Assembly (NCBI RefSeq): GCF_031585635.1
Contig: NZ_CP134195.1
Coordinates: 2,356,001-2,420,000, forward strand
Direction: 5' to 3'
From: Paraburkholderia sp. FT54
Lineage (GTDB): Bacteria; Pseudomonadota; Gammaproteobacteria; Burkholderiales; Burkholderiaceae
DNA: 64,000 nt
Below the pieces are notes generated by a model. That model saw only the letters and a program-made list of their open reading frames with translations. It did not search any database and had not been told where the DNA came from. How positions within the stretch are numbered: position 1 is the first letter of the stretch; the number at the start of each line of letters is the position of its first letter. This document shows positions 27,540-37,042 of the stretch, piece by piece. Both the position numbers and the translations under genes were made by a program.

Positions 27540-27599
27540 ACGTCGTCAGGAACGGCTCGACCGCTACCGTTCCCGCCTTCGAAGAAGAACGCGATCCGC

Positions 27600-30197
27600 T
27601 TAATGCACGACGCGTTCGAACACCAGCTTGCCGTCTTCCAGTTCGACCGGAATCACGTCCTTCGGACCGAACTTGCCGGCCAGTATCAGCTTGGCGACCG
27701 GGTTCTCGATCTCCTGCTGGATCGCGCGCTTCAACGGCCGCGCGCCGAACAGCGGATCGTAGCCGACCTTGCCCACGTGCTCGAGCGCCGAATCCGACAC
27801 CACCAATTGCATGTCGAGCTTGGCAAGCCGCTCGTGCAGACGTTGCAACTGGATCCGCGCGATCGACTGGATGTTCGAGCGGTCGAGCGCATGGAACACC
27901 ACGACGTCGTCGATCCGGTTCAGGAACTCGGGGCGGAAGTGCAGCTTCACTTCTTCCCAGACCGCGTCCTTCACCGCTTCTTGCGGCTCGCCGACCATCG
28001 ACTGGATCACCTGCGAACCGAGGTTCGACGTCATCACGATCACCGTGTTCTTGAAGTCCACGGTACGGCCCTGGCCGTCGGTCATACGGCCGTCGTCGAG
28101 CACTTGCAGCAGCACGTTGAACACGTCTGGATGCGCCTTCTCGATTTCGTCGAGCAGGATCACGCTATACGGCTTGCGACGCACGGCTTCCGTCAGATAA
28201 CCGCCTTCTTCATAGCCGACGTATCCCGGCGGCGCACCGATCAGACGCGCGACGCTGTGCTTCTCCATGAATTCGCTCATGTCGATACGGATCAGATGAT
28301 CTTCCGAATCGAACAGGAACGACGCCAAGGCCTTGCACAACTCGGTTTTGCCGACACCGGTCGGACCGAGGAACAGGAACGAACCATACGGCCGGTTCGG
28401 ATCCGACAAACCCGCGCGCGAGCGGCGGATCGCATCGGCCACCGCGCTGATCGCCTCGTCCTGGCCGACCACGCGCGCGTGCAGTTTCTCTTCGATCTGC
28501 AGCAGCTTTTCGCGCTCGCCCTGCATCATGCGCGACACCGGAATGCCGGTGGAACGCGACACGACTTCAGCGATTTCTTCCGCACCGACCTGCGTGCGCA
28601 ACAGACGCGGACGCGTCGGGTTGTTCTGCTCGCTCGCCTCGGCTTTGGTCACTTCCTTCAACTGCGCTTCGAGACCCGGCAGCTTGCCGTACTGCAGTTC
28701 GGCGACCTTCTCCAGCTTGCCTTCACGTTGCAGGCGCGTGATTTCCGCACGCGTTTTTTCGATCTCTTCCTTCAGTTGCGCGCTGCCCTGCACCGCTGCT
28801 TTTTCCGCGGTCCAGATTTCTTCGAGGTCCGAATATTCGCGATTGAGCCGCTCGATTTCTTCCTCGATCAATTGCAGACGCTTTTGCGACGCTTCGTCTT
28901 TTTCCTTCTTGACCGCTTCGCGTTCGATCTTCAACTGGATCAAACGACGGTCGAGCCGATCCATCTCTTCCGGCTTTGAGTCGATTTCCATCTTGATCTT
29001 CGAAGCGGCCTCATCGATCAGGTCGATGGCCTTGTCCGGCAGGAAGCGATCCGTGATGTAGCGATGCGACAGTTCCGCCGCCGCCACGATCGCCGGGTCG
29101 GTGATATCGACGCCGTGATGCAGTTCGTACTTTTCCTGCAGACCGCGCAGGATCGCGATGGTCGCTTCCACGGTCGGCTCGTCGACCAGCACCTTCTGGA
29201 AGCGGCGCTCGAGCGCGGCATCCTTTTCGATGTACTTGCGATATTCGTCGAGCGTGGTCGCGCCGACGCAATGCAGTTCGCCGCGCGAGAGCGCCGGCTT
29301 GAGCATGTTGCCCGCGTCCATCGCGCCTTCGGCCTTGCCCGCGCCGACCATGGTGTGAATTTCGTCGATGAAGACGATGGTCTGCCCTTCGTCTTTCGCG
29401 ATGTCGCTGAGCACGGCCTTCAGGCGCTCTTCGAACTCGCCGCGATACTTGGCGCCGGCCAGCAAGGCCGCCATATCCAGCGACAGCACGCGCTTGCCCT
29501 TGAGCGTTTCCGGCACTTCGCCATTGACGATGCGCTGCGCCAGACCTTCGACGATCGCGGTCTTGCCCACGCCCGGTTCGCCGATCAGCACCGGGTTATT
29601 CTTGGTGCGGCGTTGCAGGATCTGGATCGAGCGACGGATTTCGTCGTCGCGGCCGATCACCGGATCGAGCTTGCCGGCCCGCGCGCGCTCGGTCAGATCC
29701 ACGGTGTATTTCTTCAGCGCTTCACGCTGGCTTTCGGCGTCCTGGCTATGGACCTGCGAGCCGCCGCGCACCGCGGCGATCGCGCTTTCCAGCGACTTGC
29801 GCGACAAACCGTGCTGACGTGCGAGACGGCCGGCCTCGCCTTTGTCGTCCGCGATCGCAAGCAGGAACATCTCGCTCGCGATGAACGTGTCGTTGAGCTT
29901 TTGCGCTTCCTTATCGGCCTGGTTCAGCAGACCGGTCAGCTCGCGGCCGATCTGCACGTTGCCGTCCGTGCCCTGCACTTGCGGCAGACGCGTCATGGCG
30001 TCGCCGAGCGCCGTTTGCAGCGCCTGCACGTGCACGCCGGCACGCGAGAGCAGCGAGCGCGCCGAGCCGTCGTGTTGGGCGACTAGCGCCGACAGCACGT
30101 GAACCGGTTCGATATATTGATTGTCATGGCCGACGGCCAGACTCTGGGCATCCGCCAGTGCTTCCTGGAATTTAGTGGTGAGTTTGTCGATTCTCAT
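27600..30197 (-). CDS. clpB: Disaggregase chaperone ClpB
   Basis: This Hsp100 hexamer rescues aggregated proteins with DnaK. It is 865 residues. The Clp N-domain (about 1-145) is followed by AAA-1 with Walker [14 protein letters not shown], the long coiled-coil middle domain ([21 protein letters not shown] onward), AAA-2 with [13 protein letters not shown] and [21 protein letters not shown], and the C-terminal small domain. ATG 30197 follows GGAGG by a proper distance. The TTG ten codons earlier is not needed. A sigma-32-type heat-shock promoter lies 30-57 bases upstream. Confidence 0.97.
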   Translation of the reverse strand: MRIDKLTTKFQEALADAQSLAVGHDNQYIEPVHVLSALVAQHDGSARSLLSRAGVHVQALQTALGDAMTRLPQVQGTDGNVQIGRELTGLLNQADKEAQKLNDTFIASEMFLLAIADDKGEAGRLARQHGLSRKSLESAIAAVRGGSQVHSQDAESQREALKKYTVDLTERARAGKLDPVIGRDDEIRRSIQILQRRTKNNPVLIGEPGVGKTAIVEGLAQRIVNGEVPETLKGKRVLSLDMAALLAGAKYRGEFEERLKAVLSDIAKDEGQTIVFIDEIHTMVGAGKAEGAMDAGNMLKPALSRGELHCVGATTLDEYRKYIEKDAALERRFQKVLVDEPTVEATIAILRGLQEKYELHHGVDITDPAIVAAAELSHRYITDRFLPDKAIDLIDEAASKIKMEIDSKPEEMDRLDRRLIQLKIEREAVKKEKDEASQKRLQLIEEEIERLNREYSDLEEIWTAEKAAVQGSAQLKEEIEKTRAEITRLQREGKLEKVAELQYGKLPGLEAQLKEVTKAEASEQNNPTRPRLLRTQVGAEEIAEVVSRSTGIPVSRMMQGEREKLLQIEEKLHARVVGQDEAISAVADAIRRSRAGLSDPNRPYGSFLFLGPTGVGKTELCKALASFLFDSEDHLIRIDMSEFMEKHSVARLIGAPPGYVGYEEGGYLTEAVRRKPYSVILLDEIEKAHPDVFNVLLQVLDDGRMTDGQGRTVDFKNTVIVMTSNLGSQVIQSMVGEPQEAVKDAVWEEVKLHFRPEFLNRIDDVVVFHALDRSNIQSIARIQLQRLHERLAKLDMQLVVSDSALEHVGKVGYDPLFGARPLKRAIQQEIENPVAKLILAGKFGPKDVIPVELEDGKLVFERVVH

Positions 30198-30226
30198 CAA
30201 GAGACCTCCAATTTCGATTACCACCA

Positions 30227-30254
30227 AAATGAGGCGTTTTACCCAGGTTTCAAG
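30227..30254 (-). promoter_or_regulatory. Sigma-32 (RpoH) heat-shock promoter of clpB
   Basis: On the minus strand CTTGAAA (30254-30248) and CCTCATTT (30234-30227) are separated by 13 bp. The consensus is CTTGAA and CCCCATnT with a 13-17 bp spacer. The match and the position upstream of clpB make this a convincing heat-shock promoter. Confidence 0.85.
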
Positions 30255-30316
30255 CGCTTTTTTGCTTCAAGCGACAACTATTTAACACTTCACGCGAGAG
30301 AAATGCCTGCGCATTT

Positions 30317-30817
30317 TCAGACCAGCGATGCGGAATCGCCGCCGGCCGGCGCAACCGGCATGATCGGAATCACGCTGCTCAAGCCGAGCAGTGCGGCCAG
30401 CGGACCATGCGGCTGCGCCACCTCAGCAATGGTATGACGGTCGAGCTCGGCGAGGAAGGCATTGCGGGCTGTCTCGAGAGCGCCTCGCAGACGACACTGC
30501 GCGGTGATGACACAGCCTCGGCGCTCGCCATGTTGGTCCGGAAAGCAACCGACCAGCGCAAAGTCGCTTTCGGTCGCGCGCACGATCTCGCCAACCGTCA
30601 GCGCGCTGGTCTGCTCGGCGAGTCGCAGGCCGCCGTTGCGCCCGCGCACGGTCTCGACCCAGCCGAGTTCGCCGAGTTGCTGCACGACTTTCATCAAGTG
30701 GTTCTTGGAAATGCCGTACGCGTCCGAAATGTCCTGGATTGTCGACAAGCCGCTGCCACGAACAGCGAGGTAGAGCAGGACGCGTAGTGAGTAATCCGTA
30801 TAGTCGGTCAGTCTCAT
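30317..30817 (-). CDS. nsrR: Rrf2-family regulator, NsrR-like
   Basis: This 166-residue Rrf2 winged-helix protein begins MRLTDYTDYSLRVLLYLAV. Three cysteines (C91, C102, C108) in the C-terminal half follow the NsrR pattern for a nitric-oxide-sensing iron-sulfur cluster. The spacing between the first two is longer than in E. coli NsrR. It is divergent from a truncated haemoglobin gene, a typical NO-detoxification target. I did not find a convincing NsrR operator in the shared 303-bp gap. IscR is less likely because its cysteine spacing differs. Confidence 0.8.
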   Translation of the reverse strand: MRLTDYTDYSLRVLLYLAVRGSGLSTIQDISDAYGISKNHLMKVVQQLGELGWVETVRGRNGGLRLAEQTSALTVGEIVRATESDFALVGCFPDQHGERRGCVITAQCRLRGALETARNAFLAELDRHTIAEVAQPHGPLAALLGLSSVIPIMPVAPAGGDSASLV

Positions 30818-31120
30818 AAGTGCAGGTATCGCAATAAGCGCAAGCCGCGATCCGGGAGATAACCGCGTCGATGCAAGGGTTGCCGTGGGCCGTCGCTTCG
30901 CCCTAAGATGCAGGCGCTACGCATATTTCGAGTTCTGCGCAGACTGGCGGAGTGGGTCATTCGACAGTAATGGTAACGTTTCCTGCGTGGGGCATTCTTA
31001 CGAAAAGCGGGGTGTTCGCATCCTACTTCCTTTCGTTTGGACTCAATATGAGGCCATTCCTGACACTCCGTAGCGCTGTGTGGCGATACACGATGAATGG
31101 CCGCATTTCCTGGAATTTGC
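30818..31120. other. Shared upstream region of nsrR-like and globin genes
   Basis: Divergent promoters must lie here. No clear NsrR box (paired AAGATGYA-type half-sites) or sigma-70 promoter could be assigned. A single AAGATGCA half-site-like sequence is present near 30906. Confidence 0.4.
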
Positions 31121-31672
31121 ATGAATCCGTCCTTCCCTGCCGCGCCGGTGGTCGAGCGCGCCGCCGAACCCACCGAGGCGAATATCCGCGATCTCGTCTA
31201 CGGTTTCTACGACCGCGTGCGTGCCGACACGCTGCTCGGCCCCGTCTTCGACGCGACGCTGGCGGGCCGCTGGGACGACCACCTGCCCAAGATGTGCACG
31301 TTCTGGGGCAGCCTCGTGTTGGGCGCGAAGCAATACCGCGGCAACGTGCAGCAGGCGCATCAGCCGCTCGAGGGTATCGAACCGCAGCACTTCAGCCGTT
31401 GGCTGTATCTGTTTCTGGATACGGTCGAATCGCGTTATCAGCCTGCCGCGGCGGTGCGGTTCATGGAACCGGCGCTGCGAATCGCGCAGAGCCTGCAGTT
31501 GAGCCGTTTCGGCTGGGACTACAAGATTCCGGAGGAACAGAAGGCGCTGCTGGACCGCGTTGCGCCGAAGCGGCGTGCGCGCGAGGGCGACGATAGCCAC
31601 GGCGCGCGGCCGGCTGGTGAGCCTTTTCCCCCTTTTCCCACGCGGATCGTAGGCCGGGCGCCGGACGAATGA
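31121..31672 (+). CDS. Group III truncated haemoglobin
   Basis: This 183-residue globin-fold protein has the 2/2 globin core at about 20-140. Y30 fits the B10 position, H80 in YRGNVQQAHQPL is the proximal haem ligand, and W94 in FSRWLYLF fits the Trp G8 of group III. These proteins bind O2 and NO and are often part of nitrosative-stress responses. The C-terminal ~45 residues are an Arg/Pro-rich extension. ATG 31121 is preferred over GTG 31097 because it directly precedes the globin domain. The divergent NsrR-like regulator supports an NO role. Confidence 0.85.
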   Translation: MNPSFPAAPVVERAAEPTEANIRDLVYGFYDRVRADTLLGPVFDATLAGRWDDHLPKMCTFWGSLVLGAKQYRGNVQQAHQPLEGIEPQHFSRWLYLFLDTVESRYQPAAAVRFMEPALRIAQSLQLSRFGWDYKIPEEQKALLDRVAPKRRAREGDDSHGARPAGEPFPPFPTRIVGRAPDE

Positions 31673-31831
31673 TCCGGGGTTCACCTTGAAGGCCGTTTCA
31701 AGCCCATACGGCGGCGCGGAGTGCACCGCGCGAGCGTCCGGCAGCCTCAAGACCGCCTCGACACGGAGTGAGCGGCGCCAAAACGCTTGCTGGCTCGCAG
31801 ATTCGAGTATGCCGCCAGCCCGGACCCGCGC

Positions 31832-32308
31832 CTACTCCGCCGTCCGGTTGCCCGATTCGATACCCCAGCGGGCGAGCGCCGCGTCGTCGGTGACGCGGGC
31901 ATCGACCCAATGCTCGCCGGCCTCGGTCTTTTCCTTTTTCCAGAATGGCGCCTGGGTCTTCAGATAGTCCATCACGAATTCACACGACGCAAAGGCCTCC
32001 CCGCGATGCGCGGCCGTCGTCGCCACCAGCACGATCTGGTCGAGCGGATAGAGCTTGCCGACCCGATGCACGATCGACACCTCGATGCCCGGCCAGCGCT
32101 CCCGCGCACTCACGATGATCGCCTCCAGCGACTTCTCGGTCATGCCGGGATAGTGTTCGAGCTCCATCGTCTCGACAGTGCTGCCGTCGTTCAGATCGCG
32201 CACGGTGCCGACAAAGCAGGCCACCGCGCCGATCTTCGGATTGCGCGCGCGCAATGCGGCGACCTCGGCGGTGAGGTCGAAGTCTTCCGTCTGGACGCGA
32301 ACGGGCAT
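31832..32308 (-). CDS. moaE: Molybdopterin synthase catalytic subunit MoaE
   Basis: This is the large subunit of MPT synthase, which puts dithiolene sulfurs on precursor Z using MoaD thiocarboxylate. It is 158 residues, with the GAVACFVGTVRDLNDG core, VHRVGKLYPLDQIVLV and the active-site lysine segment APFWKKEKTEAGEHWVDA. It is the last gene of moeA-moaD-moaE on this strand, forty-two bases after moaD. Confidence 0.96.
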   Translation of the reverse strand: MPVRVQTEDFDLTAEVAALRARNPKIGAVACFVGTVRDLNDGSTVETMELEHYPGMTEKSLEAIIVSARERWPGIEVSIVHRVGKLYPLDQIVLVATTAAHRGEAFASCEFVMDYLKTQAPFWKKEKTEAGEHWVDARVTDDAALARWGIESGNRTAE

Positions 32309-32350
32309 CTAGGGCTCCTATGCAGTTAAGCAACGTGGTGGCGTGGCGGT

Positions 32351-32608
32351 TCAGCCGCCGGTGACGGGCGGAAAAAACGCGACTTCGCAGCCCTCGGTGA
32401 CGCGGGTGCCGGCGCCGGTCATCACTTGGTTGCAGGCCATGCGCAGCGCGCGGCCCTCAGCCAGGGTGTCGGCCCAGATGCCGCCGCGCACGCGCAGCCA
32501 CGCACGCACATCGCCGACGGTCGCGATGCCGTCGGGCAGATCGACGGTTTCGTCGGCCAGATCGAGCGCTTCACGCACGCTCGCAAAATATCGGAGTTGA
32601 ATCTTCAT
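32351..32608 (-). CDS. moaD: Molybdopterin synthase sulfur carrier subunit MoaD
   Basis: This 85-residue ubiquitin-fold protein is MKIQLRYFASVREALDL...CEVAFFPPVTGG. The C-terminal Gly-Gly becomes the thiocarboxylate that donates sulfur to MoaE. The frame is open far upstream in moeA, but ATG 32608 gives the exact family start. It sits between moeA and moaE. Confidence 0.96.
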   Translation of the reverse strand: MKIQLRYFASVREALDLADETVDLPDGIATVGDVRAWLRVRGGIWADTLAEGRALRMACNQVMTGAGTRVTEGCEVAFFPPVTGG

Positions 32609-32634
32609 CGGGATGCCACCGGCTCTTGCCGGCC

Positions 32635-33933
32635 TCAGTTCAGCAATTCGGAAAAAGGAATGAAGCGCACGGTCTCGCCGGCGCTGATCGCGTGATTCGG
32701 CGGATTGTCGATCAGGCCGTCGCCCCAGACCGTCGACGTCAGCACGGCCGAACTCTGATTCGGGAACAGGTCGAGGCCGCCGGCCGGGTTGATGCGCGCC
32801 CGCAGGAATTCGTTGCGGCGGTCGCCCTTGCTCTGCGTGAAATCCGCCCGCAGCGACAGCGCGCGCGGCGCGACCGTCTGCACGCCGGCGAGACTCAGGA
32901 TAAACGGGCGCACGAACAGCAGGAAGGTGGCGAAGCTGGAAACCGGATTGCCCGGCAAACCGATAAAGAAGGTTTCTGCCGGGGCCGGGGCCGGGGCCGG
33001 GGCCGAAGCCGATGCCGACCCCGCCGCCGTCTCCCCATGCTGCGCCGCACGGCGCACCGCGCCGAACGCGAGCGGCTTGCCCGGCTTCATCGCGATCTGC
33101 CACATCGCAAGCCGTCCCTCCGCCTCCACCGCCGGCTTCACGTGATCCTCCTCGCCCACCGAGACCCCGCCGCAGGTCAGGATGAGATCATGCGCCTCGG
33201 CGGCTTCGCGCAGTGTCGCCCGGGTCGCGTCGAGCTTGTCCGCGACGATGCCGTAGTCGGTGACTTCGCAGCCGAGCTTCTCCAGCAGGCCGCGCAATGT
33301 GAAACGGTTCGAGTTATAGATCGCACCCGGCTTCAGCGGCTCGCCGGGCATGGTCAGTTCGTCGCCCGTGAAGAAAACGGCGACCTTGACGCGCCGCCGC
33401 ACCACCAGTTCGGCGCAACCGACCGAAGCCGCGAGTCCCAGCGCCTGCGGCGTGAGCCGCGTGCCCGCCGGAAGAATGACCGAGCCGCTGCGAATATCCG
33501 CGCCCTGCGCCGTGATCCATTCGCCCGGTTGCGGACTGTGCAGGATCGTGACTTCCGCGCCGGCGGCTTCGGTTTGCTCCTGCATCACGATCGCATCGGC
33601 GCCGGGCGGCACCGTGGCGCCGGTGAAGATGCGCGCCGCCGTGCCGGGCTTCAGGGGCTCCGGCGCGTGACCGGCCGGAATACGCTGCGAGACAGGCAAG
33701 CGGGTGTTGCCCTGAGCCGTCAGATCCGCCGTGCGGATCGCGTAGCCATCCATTGAACTGGTGTTCATCGGCGGAACGTCGAGCGGCGACGTGACGTCGG
33801 CCGCGAGCACGCGGTTCAGCGCTTCCAGCGTGGGGATCGACTCTGTGCCGGCAAGCGGACTCGCCGCGCCGAGGAGCGTCGCCAGGGCCTCGGCTGTGGC
33901 GAGCATCGGCGCACGGGGCGTGGGTGTGGACAT
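32635..33933 (-). CDS. moeA: Molybdopterin molybdenumtransferase MoeA
   Basis: This enzyme inserts molybdate into adenylated molybdopterin. It is 432 residues, with PPMNTSSMDGYAI near the N-terminus, RIFTGATVPPGADAIVMQE, the MogA-like domain (VFFTGDELTMPGEPLKPGAIYNSN, LTCGGVSVGEEDHVK), MKPGKPLAFG and GLPGNPVSSF. An unusual insert, SASASAPAPAPAPA, lies between the MogA-like motifs and FFIGLPGNP. It is encoded by seven tandem GCC-type hexamers (32978-33019). Start ATG 33933. It is the first gene of moeA-moaD-moaE. Confidence 0.95.
   Translation of the reverse strand: MSTPTPRAPMLATAEALATLLGAASPLAGTESIPTLEALNRVLAADVTSPLDVPPMNTSSMDGYAIRTADLTAQGNTRLPVSQRIPAGHAPEPLKPGTAARIFTGATVPPGADAIVMQEQTEAAGAEVTILHSPQPGEWITAQGADIRSGSVILPAGTRLTPQALGLAASVGCAELVVRRRVKVAVFFTGDELTMPGEPLKPGAIYNSNRFTLRGLLEKLGCEVTDYGIVADKLDATRATLREAAEAHDLILTCGGVSVGEEDHVKPAVEAEGRLAMWQIAMKPGKPLAFGAVRRAAQHGETAAGSASASAPAPAPAPAETFFIGLPGNPVSSFATFLLFVRPFILSLAGVQTVAPRALSLRADFTQSKGDRRNEFLRARINPAGGLDLFPNQSSAVLTSTVWGDGLIDNPPNHAISAGETVRFIPFSELLN
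32978..33019. repeat. Hexanucleotide tandem repeat in moeA
   Basis: GCCGGG occurs four times, followed by the variants GCCGAA, GCCGAT and GCCGAC. It is in frame and encodes Pro-Ala/Ser-Ala pairs on the minus strand. Units of six keep the frame if copy number changes. Confidence 0.88.
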
Positions 33934-34031
33934 CTCTGGTCTCGAAGCCGCAGGTTAAAAAGAATATTGTAGCGGCCCAGGCAGATAGCCTGGGCGGACT
34001 GGCGTTGCGGGGGGATTTTTTGGTGTTTGAG

Positions 34032-34059
34032 CGCTCGCCGCAAGATTTCGCGGCGAGCG
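34032..34059 (-). terminator. Strong hairpin downstream of thrC
   Basis: The 10-bp stem CGCTCGCCGC/GCGGCGAGCG has an 8-base loop. There is no clean T-run on the minus strand, so termination is plausible but not certain. Confidence 0.5.
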
Positions 34060-34153
34060 TCGTTTTGCGTGAAGCGCATGAAGCACGTGGGACGTGTCGG
34101 ACAGGATGCGCAAGCGCTGGACAAACGCGCTCACGCTTCACGGCGACGGCGAG

Positions 34154-35605
34154 CTAAGCGCCCGCGTTCGCCACGATGTAGTCCTTCACGCGCTGCACAT
34201 CCGCCGGCAGCACTTCGAAACGCTGCGGCAGCGACTCGAGGCCCGAGAACGCCGCCGGCCGCTCCGGCTCGCGCAACAACGCTTCGCGGATGGTCTCGCC
34301 AAACTTGATCGGTTGCGCCGTTTCCAGCACGATCATCGGAATGCCCGGCTGCAGATGTTCGCGCGCCACCTTCAGGCCGTCGGCCGTGTGCGTGTCGATC
34401 ATCGTGTCGTAGCGCTCGAACACGTCGCGGATCGTATCCACGCGGCTGTCATGGCTGCTGCTGCCCGATACGAAACCGAACTCCTGCACGCGCGCAAAAT
34501 CGCCGCTCGCCGCAAGATCGAAACCGCCCTTCTCTTCGACGTCGCGGAACAGTTGCAGCACGCGCGCCGGATCGCGGCCGAGCAGATCGAACACGAAACG
34601 CTCGAAGTTCGATGCCTTCGAAATGTCCATGCTCGGGCTGCTGGTGTGATACGTCTCGGCCGCCTTGCGCACGCGATAAATGCCGGTGCGGAAGAACTCG
34701 TCGAGCACGTCGTTTTCGTTCGTCGCCACGACCAGCTTCTCGATCGGCAGGCCCATCATGCGCGCGATGTGGCCCGCGCACACGTTGCCGAAGTTGCCCG
34801 ACGGCACCGTGAACGACACGCGCTCGTCGTTCGACTTCGTGGCTGCGAAGTAGCCCTTGAAGTAATACACGACCTGCGCCACGACGCGCGCCCAGTTGAT
34901 CGAGTTGACCGTGCCGATCTTGTACTTCGCCTTGAACGCGTGATCGTTCGAAACGGCTTTGACGATGTCCTGCGCGTCGTCGAACACGCCTTCCACCGCG
35001 ATATTGAAGATGTTCGGGTCTTGCAGGCTGTACATCTGCGCGGTCTGGAACGCGCTCATCTTCTTGTGCGGCGACAGCATGAACACGCTGATGCCCTTCT
35101 TGCCGCGCATCGCGTATTCCGCGGCGCTGCCGGTGTCGCCCGAGGTTGCGCCGAGAATGTTGAGCGTTTCGCCGTGCTTGGCGAGCGCGTATTCGAACAG
35201 GTTGCCGATCAGCTGCATCGCCATGTCCTTGAACGCGAGCGTCGGACCGTTCGACAGTTCCAGCAGCGACAGCGGCGCGCCGTTTTCGACGCCCAGTGTC
35301 TTCAACGGCGTGATCTGCGCGGCGCTTTCGTCGTCGCGCACGTTGCAGTATGTGGCCGCGGTGTACGTCTTGCGCGTGAGCGCGCGCAGGTCTTCGGCGG
35401 GAATGTCGTCGCTGAATTTCGACAGGATCTCGAAGGCGAGGTCCGCGTACGGCAACGTGCGCCAGCGCGTCAGTTCGTCGGCGCTGACACGCGGATACTC
35501 GGCGGGCAGGTACAGGCCGCCGTCTTTTGCGAGACCGCCCAGCAGGATGTCGGAAAAGGTGTGGCGCTCGCCGGCTCCGGCGCCGCGCGTGGAAAGGTAG
35601 TTCAT
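34154..35605 (-). CDS. thrC: Threonine synthase
   Basis: This PLP enzyme converts O-phosphohomoserine to threonine. It is 483 residues, with MNYLSTRG at the start, PLP lysine K126 in LAFKDMAMQ, LGATSGDTGSAAEYA, and TVPSGNFGNVCAGHIA for phosphate binding. This is the long threonine synthase class of proteobacteria and fungi. It starts eight bases after the hom stop and completes the threonine branch. Confidence 0.97.
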   Translation of the reverse strand: MNYLSTRGAGAGERHTFSDILLGGLAKDGGLYLPAEYPRVSADELTRWRTLPYADLAFEILSKFSDDIPAEDLRALTRKTYTAATYCNVRDDESAAQITPLKTLGVENGAPLSLLELSNGPTLAFKDMAMQLIGNLFEYALAKHGETLNILGATSGDTGSAAEYAMRGKKGISVFMLSPHKKMSAFQTAQMYSLQDPNIFNIAVEGVFDDAQDIVKAVSNDHAFKAKYKIGTVNSINWARVVAQVVYYFKGYFAATKSNDERVSFTVPSGNFGNVCAGHIARMMGLPIEKLVVATNENDVLDEFFRTGIYRVRKAAETYHTSSPSMDISKASNFERFVFDLLGRDPARVLQLFRDVEEKGGFDLAASGDFARVQEFGFVSGSSSHDSRVDTIRDVFERYDTMIDTHTADGLKVAREHLQPGIPMIVLETAQPIKFGETIREALLREPERPAAFSGLESLPQRFEVLPADVQRVKDYIVANAGA

Positions 35606-35613
35606 AGTTCGGC

Positions 35614-36945
35614 CTAGTTCAGCGCTTCCATGCGCAGCTTCGTGACTTGCGAGACAACGGTCTTCAGCGCCTCGATCGTCCTGATCGCGGCGTTGACGTT
35701 CTTCTCGACCGTTTCGTGCGTAATCAGGATGATGTCGGTTTCGCCCTTGCCGTTCGCGTCGACCTGCTCCGATTCCTTCTGCAGCAGCGCGTCGATCGAG
35801 ATGCCGGTGTCGGCCAGAATACGCGTGATGTCGGCCAGCACGCCGGTCACGTCCGCCACCCGCAGACGCAGGTAGTAGCCGCTCGTGACCTCGTCGATCG
35901 GCAGGATCGGGGTGCTCGACAGGCTGTCCGGCTGGAACGCCAGATGCGGCACGCGATGCTCCGGGTCGGCCGTGTGCAGGCGCGTCACATCGACCAGATC
36001 GGCCACCACGGCGGAAGCCGTCGGCTCAGCGCCCGCGCCCTTGCCGTAGTAGAGCGTGGTGCCGACCGCATCGCCATGCACCACGACCGCGTTCATCGCG
36101 CCTTCCACGTTCGCCAGCAGGCGCTTTTCCGGAATCAGCGTGGGATGCACGCGCAATTCGATGCCCTTATCCGTGCGGCGCGCGATGCCGAGCAGCTTGA
36201 TGCGGTAGCCGAGTTCCTCGGCATATTTGATGTCGATCGCCGCGAGCTTGCTGATGCCTTCGACGTAGGCCTTGTCGAACTGCACCGGCACGCCGAACGC
36301 GATCGCGCTCATGATGGTCGCCTTGTGCGCGGCGTCCACGCCTTCGATGTCGAAGGTCGGATCGGCCTCGGCGTAACCCAGCTCCTGCGCGGCTTTCAAT
36401 GCGGTCGCGAAGTCGAGCCCGCGATCGCGCATCTCCGAGAGGATGTAGTTCGTGGTGCCGTTGATGATGCCCGCAATGTACTGGATGCGATTGGCCGTCA
36501 AACCTTCGCGCAGCGCCTTGATGATCGGAATGCCGCCCGCCACCGCCGCCTCGAACGACACCATTACGCCGTTGGCGCGCGCCGCCTCGAAAATTTCCGT
36601 GCCGTGCACCGCGAGCAGCGCCTTGTTGGCCGTGACCACATGCTTGCGGTTCTTGATCGCGCGCAGAACGAGGTCGCGCGCCACGCCCGTGCCGCCGATC
36701 ATTTCGGCCACGATATCGATCGACGGGTCGTCGACCACCGCGTTGAAGTCATCGGTCAGCGCCACCGTGCCGGCTTCGCTGCCGAGCGCCGCTGTCGCCT
36801 TGGCGGGATGGCGCACGGCAATGCGCGCAATCTCGATGCCGCGGCCCGCGCGGCGTTTGATTTCTTCCTGATTGCGGCGCAGTACCGTGAAGGTGCCGCT
36901 GCCTACCGTGCCGAAGCCCAGCAGTCCAACTTTGATCGGTTCCAT
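35614..36945 (-). CDS. hom: Homoserine dehydrogenase
   Basis: This NAD(P)H-dependent enzyme reduces aspartate semialdehyde to homoserine. The 443-residue protein has Rossmann motif IKVGLLGFGTVGSGT, the EMIGGTGVARDLVLRAIKNRKHVVTANKALLA block, catalytic-domain YAEADPTFDIEGVDAAHK, and a C-terminal ACT domain (about 355-440) for threonine feedback. It lies between the AlaA-like aminotransferase and thrC, an arrangement common in beta-proteobacteria. Confidence 0.97.
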   Translation of the reverse strand: MEPIKVGLLGFGTVGSGTFTVLRRNQEEIKRRAGRGIEIARIAVRHPAKATAALGSEAGTVALTDDFNAVVDDPSIDIVAEMIGGTGVARDLVLRAIKNRKHVVTANKALLAVHGTEIFEAARANGVMVSFEAAVAGGIPIIKALREGLTANRIQYIAGIINGTTNYILSEMRDRGLDFATALKAAQELGYAEADPTFDIEGVDAAHKATIMSAIAFGVPVQFDKAYVEGISKLAAIDIKYAEELGYRIKLLGIARRTDKGIELRVHPTLIPEKRLLANVEGAMNAVVVHGDAVGTTLYYGKGAGAEPTASAVVADLVDVTRLHTADPEHRVPHLAFQPDSLSSTPILPIDEVTSGYYLRLRVADVTGVLADITRILADTGISIDALLQKESEQVDANGKGETDIILITHETVEKNVNAAIRTIEALKTVVSQVTKLRMEALN

Positions 36946-37005
36946 GCAGCGTGTGTTTTCGAGTAGATGATTAAAAGGAAACGGGTGGCGCCCGGCGGAC
37001 GGCGC

Positions 37006-37025
37006 GACGCGGTGAGAACCGCGTC
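37006..37025. repeat. Hairpin between aminotransferase gene and hom
   Basis: GACGCGG and CCGCGTC (7 bp) flank TGAGAA. It lies in the 97-bp gap between the aminotransferase stop and the hom start. No T-run is present. It may modulate expression of the downstream hom-thrC pair. Confidence 0.5.
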
Positions 37026-37042
37026 GTACACCCTATTGTGCG

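Noticed and set aside
30818..31120. NsrR operator between the regulator and globin genes
   Set aside because: Only an isolated AAGATGCA-like half site was seen, without a matching second half, so it was not called.
32978..33019. GCCGGG hexamers as a CRISPR-like or regulatory repeat
   Set aside because: They are short, contiguous, inside the moeA coding frame and encode a Pro/Ala insert. There are no spacers.
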